From NCBI GenBank assembly GCA_041859375.1, contig JBHEKP010000035.1, positions 1 through 7,773 on the forward strand: a stretch of DNA of 7,773 nt. Direction: 5' to 3'. This stretch comes from JBHEKP01 sp041859375 (GTDB lineage: Bacteria > Hydrogenedentota > Hydrogenedentia > Hydrogenedentales > CAITNO01). Under the pieces are notes generated by a model. It made no database searches. It worked only from the letters and a program-made list of their open reading frames with translations, and was not told where the DNA came from. This document shows, one piece after another, positions 1 to 4,357 of this stretch (position 1 is its first letter; each line of letters starts with the position of its first letter). A program made the translations under genes and the position numbers.

Positions 1-17
1 TGGGGAAAGGGAATGGG

Positions 18-48
18 TTGGAACGGCGCGGGGGGATGCCGATAGAAT
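18..48 (+). promoter_or_regulatory. Candidate sigma-70-type promoter of the mutase gene
   Basis: A -10-like TAGAAT (43-48, 5/6 to TATAAT) follows a -35-like TTGGAA (18-23, 4/6 to TTGACA) with a 19-base spacer, slightly longer than ideal. Transcription would start near base 55, giving a leader of about 40 bases that contains the ribosome binding site at 82-87. The same TAGAAT hexamer occurs before the URO-D gene at 2994-2999. This is a consensus match only; the window begins just upstream, so a promoter further out cannot be excluded. Confidence 0.35.
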
Positions 49-81
49 GGGGCGTTGGCGGGCCGGAGGGCCGCCGGAAAG

Positions 82-87
82 AAAGGA
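82..87 (+). promoter_or_regulatory. Ribosome binding site that fixes the mutase start
   Basis: AAAGGA lies 9 bases before the ATG at 97. The frame is open upstream to a TTG at 55, but that start would add 14 Gly/Arg/Lys-rich residues that do not resemble the family and has no good ribosome binding site. From ATG 97 the protein begins MDINPEIFREYDIRG, which is how family members begin. Confidence 0.7.
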
Positions 88-96
88 CGCGACGGG

Positions 97-1515
97 ATGG
101 ACATCAACCCTGAAATTTTCCGCGAGTACGACATCCGGGGCATTGCGAAGAGCGTGCATGACACGGAGCCGCCCCGGGACGAGAGGGGCCGGGAGCTGAA
201 GGCTGACCTGGACGAGACGGTGATGGAGCGGCTGGGCATGGCCTATGTGGCGTACATGCGCGGCAGGCGGAAGTTCAACACGGTGGTTGTTGGCCGGGAC
301 GGCCGGGTCACGGGGAAGGCCTTCGCCGGCGCGGTGATTGACGGGGTGACGTCCTGCGGCATGAACGTGATCGACATCGGCGAGGTGCCCACGCCGCTGC
401 TGTATTTCGCCATGCAGACCCTCGACGTGGACGGGGGCCTCATGCTCACGGCGAGCCACAACCCGAAGGCCTACAACGGCATGAAGGTGGGCGCGGGCAA
501 GACGACCATTTACGGCGCGGAGATTCAAAAGCTCGGCAGAATCGCGATGGCCGGGAAATTCCCCCGGGCGAAGGGGCCGGTGACGATCACGCGGATGGAC
601 ATCGCACCGCGCTACATGCGGCGGGTGATGCGGGGCGTCAAGCTGAAGCGCAAAGTGAAAATCGTGCTTGACGCGGCGAACGGCGTTGGCGGCAAGGTGG
701 CGGTGCCACTCTACCGGGCCATGGGCTGCGAGGTGATACCCCTGTACTGCGAAGTGGACGGCACCTTCCCGAACCACCACGCGGACCCGACGAAACGGGC
801 CAACCTGGTTGACCTGATCCGGATGGTGAAAAAGCACAAGGCGGACCTCGGCATCGGCTTTGACGGCGACGTGGACCGGCTGGGCGGCTGTGACGAGACG
901 GGCCGCCCCCTGCCCGGCGACCGGCTGGTGGCGCTGTTCGCGCGGAGCATCCTCGCGGACAGGCCCGGCGCGACCATCATCGGCGAGGTGAAATGCTCGC
1001 GGGGGATGTACGAGGACGTGGAGGCCCACGGAGGCGACGCCGTGATGTGGCGCACGGGCCACTCGCACATCAAGGCGGCGATGAAACAGCTCCACGCGGA
1101 GCTGGCCGGGGAGATGAGCGGCCACATCTTCTTCAAGCACCGCTGGTACGGCTTTGATGACGCCATCTATTCGGGCGCGCGGCTGCTGGAGCTGGTTGCG
1201 GCGGAGGACCGCCCCCTGAGCGACCACCTGGCGAGCATCCCCGAGCGGTTCAGCACCGACGAGATGGAGCAGGACTGCCCCGACGGCAAAAAGTTCGGCG
1301 TGGTGAAAGAGGCCACCCGTTATTTCCAGCAGGAGCTGGGCCTGGACGTGGTGACCATTGACGGCGCGCGCATCGAATTCCCCGACGGCTGGGGGCTGAT
1401 CCGGGCGTCGAACACCTCGCCCAAGCTGGTGATGCGCGTGGAGGCGGACACGAAAAAGCGGATGCGGCAGATCGAGAAGCTCATCCGCGACAAGGTGGCC
1501 GAGTTGACCGCCTGA
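97..1515 (+). CDS. Phosphomannomutase/phosphoglucomutase
   Basis: A 472-residue cytoplasmic alpha-D-phosphohexomutase (COG1109, AlgC/ManB-like). It interconverts mannose-6-P and mannose-1-P and/or glucose-6-P and glucose-1-P, feeding GDP-mannose or UDP-glucose for surface glycans. All four domain signatures are visible: the phosphoserine loop TASHNP with catalytic Ser120, the Mg2+ loop DGDVDR (256-261), the sugar-binding GEMSGH (338-343), and the phosphate-binding loop RASNTS (436-441). TGHS (320-323) and the following FFKxRWxGFDD stretch match the bifunctional Pseudomonas AlgC type closely. Length is normal (AlgC is 463). The N-terminus carries roughly 16 extra charged residues after FREYDIRG (about 18-34), between strand one and the first helix. 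It stands alone here, with 273 non-coding bases before the next gene. Substrate preference cannot be read from the sequence. Confidence 0.96.
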   Translation: MDINPEIFREYDIRGIAKSVHDTEPPRDERGRELKADLDETVMERLGMAYVAYMRGRRKFNTVVVGRDGRVTGKAFAGAVIDGVTSCGMNVIDIGEVPTPLLYFAMQTLDVDGGLMLTASHNPKAYNGMKVGAGKTTIYGAEIQKLGRIAMAGKFPRAKGPVTITRMDIAPRYMRRVMRGVKLKRKVKIVLDAANGVGGKVAVPLYRAMGCEVIPLYCEVDGTFPNHHADPTKRANLVDLIRMVKKHKADLGIGFDGDVDRLGGCDETGRPLPGDRLVALFARSILADRPGATIIGEVKCSRGMYEDVEAHGGDAVMWRTGHSHIKAAMKQLHAELAGEMSGHIFFKHRWYGFDDAIYSGARLLELVAAEDRPLSDHLASIPERFSTDEMEQDCPDGKKFGVVKEATRYFQQELGLDVVTIDGARIEFPDGWGLIRASNTSPKLVMRVEADTKKRMRQIEKLIRDKVAELTA

Positions 1516-1658
1516 GGTTCCGCAAACCACGGGCCGCCTGGGCGGAAAAACTCACCCTTGCCCGCATGGCCTTCGCGTTCCGCATCGGGCCGTGTGAATT
1601 AGGAGTAAACAGCGTCAGCGGCCTGCCCCCTGAAAGGCATGCCAGTGGCGGCAAGCAT

Positions 1659-1709
1659 CCCCATGCGCCTCTTGCGGCCAATCCCCCCTTTTTTTCGTCC
1701 GTAGTTAAA
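1659..1709 (+). repeat. Intergenic direct repeat, copy 1
   Basis: Bases 1659-1688 match 2904-2933 at 27 of 30 positions with no gap; both begin CCCCATGCGCCT. A second block, 1693-1709 (ending TCCGTAGTTAAA), matches 2959-2975 (ending TCCGTGGTTAAA) at 14 of 17. The blocks are separated by only 4 T bases here, against 25 bases in copy 2. Both copies lie upstream of a gene on the same strand, and together they bracket gene 2. The repeat could be a dispersed intergenic element, a shared regulatory site or the scar of a duplication; the window cannot decide. Confidence 0.75.
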
Positions 1710-1728
1710 CATGCTGAACGGACAAAGA

Positions 1729-1757
1729 TTGATCTTCCCTCTTTCGGTGAATACCAT
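1729..1757 (+). promoter_or_regulatory. Candidate promoter of gene 2
   Basis: TTGATC (1729-1734, 4/6 to TTGACA) and TACCAT (1752-1757, 4/6 to TATAAT) are separated by exactly 17 bases. Transcription would begin near 1764, leaving a leader of about 25 bases with GGAGGA inside it. This supports translation from ATG 1789 rather than from the in-frame ATG at 1711, which lies upstream of the promoter. It is a moderate consensus match only. Confidence 0.3.
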
Positions 1758-1774
1758 GAACCCGGATACGAGAC

Positions 1775-1780
1775 GGAGGA
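1775..1780 (+). promoter_or_regulatory. Ribosome binding site that decides the gene 2 start
   Basis: GGAGGA sits 8 bases before ATG 1789, an optimal arrangement. The other in-frame ATGs (1711, 1756 and 1780) have no comparable purine tract at the right distance, and the ATG at 1780 overlaps this site. Confidence 0.65.
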
Positions 1781-1788
1781 TGTTTTCA

Positions 1789-2859
1789 ATGAGGATTGAT
1801 GATTCTGTGCTGGCGGAGGCCACGGCCCGCTATTGCGACGAGAAGAATGACCCCGGCTTTGAACCCGAATCCATGTATTCCAAAATATCCGAATTATGCG
1901 GGGATCGCGCATACGCCTGTAACTTGGTGCGCAATTCCAAGCATCCGGTGACTCCAAAAGGAAAACTGCCCCAATCCGAATTAATGGCCATGCATGGCGA
2001 GATTTGGGGACTGACAGGAATCCAGCGGCTCTACCGCAACCTGGACGCATGGGGCACCATGGCCGAATTTTCCCTGGAGAAAAGCAGCATCATCGCGAGA
2101 TGTCACTGCCTGAGATTACTGGGGTTGCTTTGGACGGCTGATGACCATCCCCGGTGTCTTTACCATGCAGCGAGGATCCCATGGCATTTGCACCTTTGGT
2201 ACACGGTCCTTTCCGGAACCGATGAGGAGATTTTTTTCCAGCAGCACGCCATGCTGCTTGAAGCACTGAGGGAACATATATCGTCCCATTCCCGGTGTAT
2301 GCGTCATCCAACCCTCCGGATGCTTCGGCAGGGAGAGTGGTCAACTTTCGCCCACGCCGACCGCATGAGCAGGGCTCTTTTATCCGGTTCCCAGGACAGC
2401 CACACCCATTACTGTGCCTGCGTTGAGCTTTTCATGCGGCTTCTGGCCGCCCACGCCGGTCTTTCCCCCGTGGCGGAACAAATTCACGCGCTCGCCGCCA
2501 ATCCCAGGGCAATGCCAAGGCATGAGATGCTCTGCCTGCTTGGTTATGTAAAGCGGGTGGTGGGCGATTTTTGGCACCCGTTCAGGGTGTACGTTCTTGC
2601 GCAGTGCCTCCTCCATCCAGACCGGGAGCAGGATTTTTTGACCGTCCGCGCGGAGGTTTCCAGCTGGACCCATGCCGACGTATGGGGTGCCGCGCATACG
2701 CTGCTGAACGCCATCGAGGAACTTGGCGGGGCGTTGTCACAGGGGGACAAAAAAAAGTACCTTCCCCTCCTTGGGGTGATTGGCGAAGCCAACCTTGTTC
2801 TGTCCAAGCTGGATGATAATTCGGTGGTGTATTCCCCTGTATGGCTAAAGGTCTTTTAA
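1789..2859 (+). CDS. Hypothetical helical protein, unrecognised family
   Basis: A 356-residue protein that I cannot assign to a family. It has no signal peptide and no clear membrane segment, so it is probably cytoplasmic. Most of it reads as successive amphipathic helices with few strand-like stretches, consistent with a HEAT-like alpha-solenoid, though no repeat unit is clear enough to claim. Cys and His are unusually frequent and sometimes clustered, for example RCHC (104-107) and an HTHYCAC stretch, but no standard zinc-finger spacing is evident. GC is well below the neighbours: bases 2221-2280 are 28/60 G+C against 43/60 at 3661-3720. With the direct repeats on both sides this suggests a separately acquired gene. 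The frame is open further upstream to ATG 1711, but the ribosome binding site favours 1789. An A8 run near the 3' end contains an A-AAA-AAG heptamer. The sequence shows no function. Confidence 0.7.
   Translation: MRIDDSVLAEATARYCDEKNDPGFEPESMYSKISELCGDRAYACNLVRNSKHPVTPKGKLPQSELMAMHGEIWGLTGIQRLYRNLDAWGTMAEFSLEKSSIIARCHCLRLLGLLWTADDHPRCLYHAARIPWHLHLWYTVLSGTDEEIFFQQHAMLLEALREHISSHSRCMRHPTLRMLRQGEWSTFAHADRMSRALLSGSQDSHTHYCACVELFMRLLAAHAGLSPVAEQIHALAANPRAMPRHEMLCLLGYVKRVVGDFWHPFRVYVLAQCLLHPDREQDFLTVRAEVSSWTHADVWGAAHTLLNAIEELGGALSQGDKKKYLPLLGVIGEANLVLSKLDDNSVVYSPVWLKVF
2751..2776 (+). promoter_or_regulatory. Possible -1 frameshift signal in gene 2
   Basis: The in-frame heptamer A-AAA-AAG (2751-2757, residues Lys321-Lys323) is the classic dnaX-type slippery sequence. 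A small stem, CCCC (2764-2767) with GGGG (2773-2776), begins 6 bases downstream, and a Shine-Dalgarno-like AGGGGG (2741-2746) lies 4 bases upstream. A -1 shift would replace the last 33 residues with 19 others and stop at 2816. The stem is short, the upstream spacing is closer than in dnaX, and the product change is small, so a chance A-run remains likely. Confidence 0.2.
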
Positions 2860-2903
2860 AGGCCAAGATAAGGTTCTTACTTGCCCTATTTCCCATTTTT
2901 GCG

Positions 2904-2975
2904 CCCCATGCGCCTTTTGCGGACAATCCCTCCTCCTTTCCCCCTTCCGTGTGTTCAGTTTGTTCCGTGGTTAAA
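2904..2975 (+). repeat. Intergenic direct repeat, copy 2, with 9-base internal periodicity
   Basis: This is the second copy of the element at 1659-1709. Its first block is 2904-2933 and its last block 2959-2975. The extra sequence between the blocks is largely explained by three 9-base units: TTCCGTGTG (2945-2953), TTCAGTTTG (2954-2962) and TTCCGTGGT (2963-2971), running into TAAA. Copy 1 has only one such unit. The end of the element supplies the putative -35 hexamer TTAAAT of the URO-D promoter. Confidence 0.75.
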
Positions 2976-2999
2976 TCTCCCCCTCCTTCTTGGTAGAAT
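2971..2999 (+). promoter_or_regulatory. Candidate extended -10 promoter of the URO-D operon
   Basis: TAGAAT (2994-2999, 5/6) is preceded by TGG, giving an extended -10 of the TGN type. A poor -35, TTAAAT (2971-2976), lies 17 bases upstream at the end of repeat copy 2; a weak -35 is common with an extended -10. Transcription would start near 3006 and cover both the URO-D gene and the secreted-protein gene. Confidence 0.45.
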
Positions 3000-3000
3000 G

Positions 3001-3030
3001 CCCGTCAGCACTTATCGCCCCCGACGGGGC
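3001..3030 (+). promoter_or_regulatory. Leader with two mutually exclusive hairpins before the URO-D gene
   Basis: GCCCC (3017-3021) pairs perfectly with GGGGC (3026-3030) around a CGAC loop. Alternatively, CCCGTC (3001-3006) pairs with GACGGG (3023-3028). The two share bases and cannot coexist. The ribosome binding site GAGGAG (3038-3043) lies just downstream and is not covered by either. If transcription starts near 3006, much of the first arm of the longer hairpin would be absent. Regulation is only a possibility. Confidence 0.25.
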
Positions 3031-3050
3031 CAACGCAGAGGAGCCGTGCC

Positions 3051-4316
3051 ATGATGACGCACCGTGAACGGGTTGAGGCGACGCTGAACCACCGGGAGCC
3101 GGACTGTGTGCCGCTGGATCTGGGCGGCAGCGCCGTCACGGGCATGCAGGTCAGCTCGGTCTACCTCATGCGCCAGGCCCTCGGCCTCGACGCGCCGGGC
3201 ACGCCGGTCAAGGTGGTGGAGCCCTACCAGATGCTCGGCGAAATCGCGCCCGACCTGCTGGACGCCCTCGGCGTGGACGTGGTCCCCCTGGGCGGCCCGC
3301 GCACCATGTTCGGCTTCAGGAACGAGCACTGGAAGGAATGGCGGCTCTCCGACGGCACGCCCGTGCTGGTGCCGGAGGGCTTCAACACCGACCCCGAGCC
3401 GAACGGCGACCTCCTCATGTACCCCGAGGGCGACAAGTCCGCCCCGCCCAGCGGGCGCATGCCCAGGGGCGGCTACTATTTCGACGCCATCGTGCGCCAG
3501 GATCCGGTGGACGACGCCACCCTGAACGTGGAGGACAACCTCCAGGAATTCGGCCCCGTCTCCGACGCCGACCTCGCGTGGTTCAAGGCGGAGGCGGAAC
3601 GCGCCGCCGCGTCGGGCCGCGCCGTGCTCGCCAATTTCGGCGGCGCGGCCTTCGGCGACATCGCCCTCGTGCCCGCCACCTGGCTGAAGCATCCCAGGGG
3701 CATCCGCGACGTGGCCGAGTGGTACCTGAGCACGGTGGCGCGGCGCGACTATGTCTACGAGCTTTTCGACCGCCAGTGCGGCATCGCCCTGGCCAACTGG
3801 GAGAAGATCCACGCGGTGGTGGGGGAGGTGCCCACCGCCATTTTCGCCACGGGCACCGACTTCGGCACCCAGCACGCGCCCTTCATCTCGCCCGACGCCT
3901 ACCGTGACCTCTACAAGCCCTTCCACAAGCGCGTCAACGACTGGATGCACAGGAACACCACCTGGAAGTCCTTCATCCACTCCTGCGGCTCGGTGCGCGT
4001 GTTCATCGACGACTTCATTGACGCGGGCTTCGACATCCTCAACCCGGTGCAGTGCAGCGCCGCCTGCATGGACGCGCGGGAACTCAAGGACCAGTACGGC
4101 GGCAGGGTCTCCTTCTGGGGCGGCGGCGTGGACACCCAGCAGGTGCTTCCCTTCGGCACGCCCGCCGAGGTGCGCGCCCAGGTGAAAGAGCGCCTCGAAA
4201 TCCTCGCGCCCGGCGGCGGTTTCGTGTTCAACACCATCCACAACGTGCAGGCAGGCATCCCAAAAGAAAACCTGATGGCCCTGTACGAGACCTTTGCGGA
4301 ATTCCGCGCCCGGTAG
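3051..4316 (+). CDS. Uroporphyrinogen decarboxylase-superfamily protein (methyltransferase-like)
   Basis: A 421-residue cytoplasmic TIM-barrel protein of the URO-D/MtaA superfamily. The N-terminus (RERVEATLNHREPDCVPLDL) and the segments GTDFGTQ (268-274), FIHSCGSV (308-315) and HNVQAGIP (397-404) are typical of the broad family often labelled uroporphyrinogen decarboxylase in environmental genomes. It is unlikely to be haem-pathway HemE: the substrate-binding arginine-rich RQAGRYLPE stretch near the HemE N-terminus is missing and the protein is longer (HemE is about 350). His310 and Cys312 form the HxC pair that binds zinc in corrinoid methyltransferases MtaA and MtbA, but their distant third Cys is absent; only Cys335 and Cys339 follow. 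GAGGAG is 7 bases before this ATG (10 before the adjacent ATG at 3054). A 41-base gap separates it from the secreted-protein gene. Methyl transfer is inferred from family, and the substrate is unknown. Confidence 0.88.
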   Translation: MMTHRERVEATLNHREPDCVPLDLGGSAVTGMQVSSVYLMRQALGLDAPGTPVKVVEPYQMLGEIAPDLLDALGVDVVPLGGPRTMFGFRNEHWKEWRLSDGTPVLVPEGFNTDPEPNGDLLMYPEGDKSAPPSGRMPRGGYYFDAIVRQDPVDDATLNVEDNLQEFGPVSDADLAWFKAEAERAAASGRAVLANFGGAAFGDIALVPATWLKHPRGIRDVAEWYLSTVARRDYVYELFDRQCGIALANWEKIHAVVGEVPTAIFATGTDFGTQHAPFISPDAYRDLYKPFHKRVNDWMHRNTTWKSFIHSCGSVRVFIDDFIDAGFDILNPVQCSAACMDARELKDQYGGRVSFWGGGVDTQQVLPFGTPAEVRAQVKERLEILAPGGGFVFNTIHNVQAGIPKENLMALYETFAEFRAR

Positions 4317-4326
4317 GCGTCAACAC

Positions 4327-4344
4327 GGCGCGCCCGGCGCGCCC
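4327..4344 (+). repeat. Short tandem repeat between the two operon genes
   Basis: GGCGCGCCC occurs twice in tandem (4327-4335 and 4336-4344) in the 41-base spacer, directly before the GGGGAG ribosome binding site (4345-4350). Each unit contains the palindrome GGCGCGCC, so local RNA structure could influence translation of the downstream gene. It may equally be a chance product of high GC. Confidence 0.5.
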
Positions 4345-4357
4345 GGGGAGACTTGCC

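Larger units (their letters stand above)
1516..1788. other. Non-coding gap between the mutase and gene 2
   Basis: The gap starts GC-rich and turns T/C-rich towards gene 2. It holds a weak hairpin right after the mutase stop (TTCCGC 1518-1523 with GCGGAA 1542-1547) that lacks a T tract, the first copy of the direct repeat (1659-1709), and the candidate promoter and ribosome binding site of gene 2. A 77-codon open frame crosses it (1566-1799), but it has no ribosome binding site and runs through the repeat, so I do not call it a gene. No RNA gene was recognised. Confidence 0.6.

Noticed and set aside
55..96. An upstream TTG start for the mutase
   Set aside because: ATG 97 has a well-placed AAAGGA and gives the normal family N-terminus; the extra 14 residues do not match the family.
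1518..1550. Hairpin TTCCGC/GCGGAA after the mutase stop as an intrinsic terminator
   Set aside because: It is followed by A bases and not T bases, with an 18-base loop; on the opposite strand the T run is on the wrong side.
1566..1799. A 77-codon open frame before gene 2, overlapping its start by 11 bases
   Set aside because: It has no ribosome binding site, runs through the intergenic repeat and a C6T7 run, and has no recognisable protein features.
2865..2900. TAAG/CTTA hairpin (2869-2879) after gene 2 as a terminator
   Set aside because: The stem is only 4 bp and AT-rich, with a 3-base loop, and the T5 run begins about 17 bases beyond the stem, too far for a standard terminator.
1704..2976. 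Integron attC sites: GTTAAAC (1704-1710) and GTTAAAT (2970-2976) both fit the GTTRRRY core
   Set aside because: No RYYYAAC partner was found in the preceding bases of either copy, the central regions are not palindromic, and there is no integrase. A seven-base degenerate match is easily due to chance.
3051..4316. HemE, the haem-pathway uroporphyrinogen decarboxylase
   Set aside because: The HemE N-terminal substrate-binding arginine motif is missing, the protein is about 70 residues longer, and the HxC motif and neighbours fit the methyltransferase-like branch.
4052..4357. An upstream extension of the secreted-protein frame
   Set aside because: It lies inside the URO-D gene in another frame; the signal peptide and ribosome binding site place the start at 4358.
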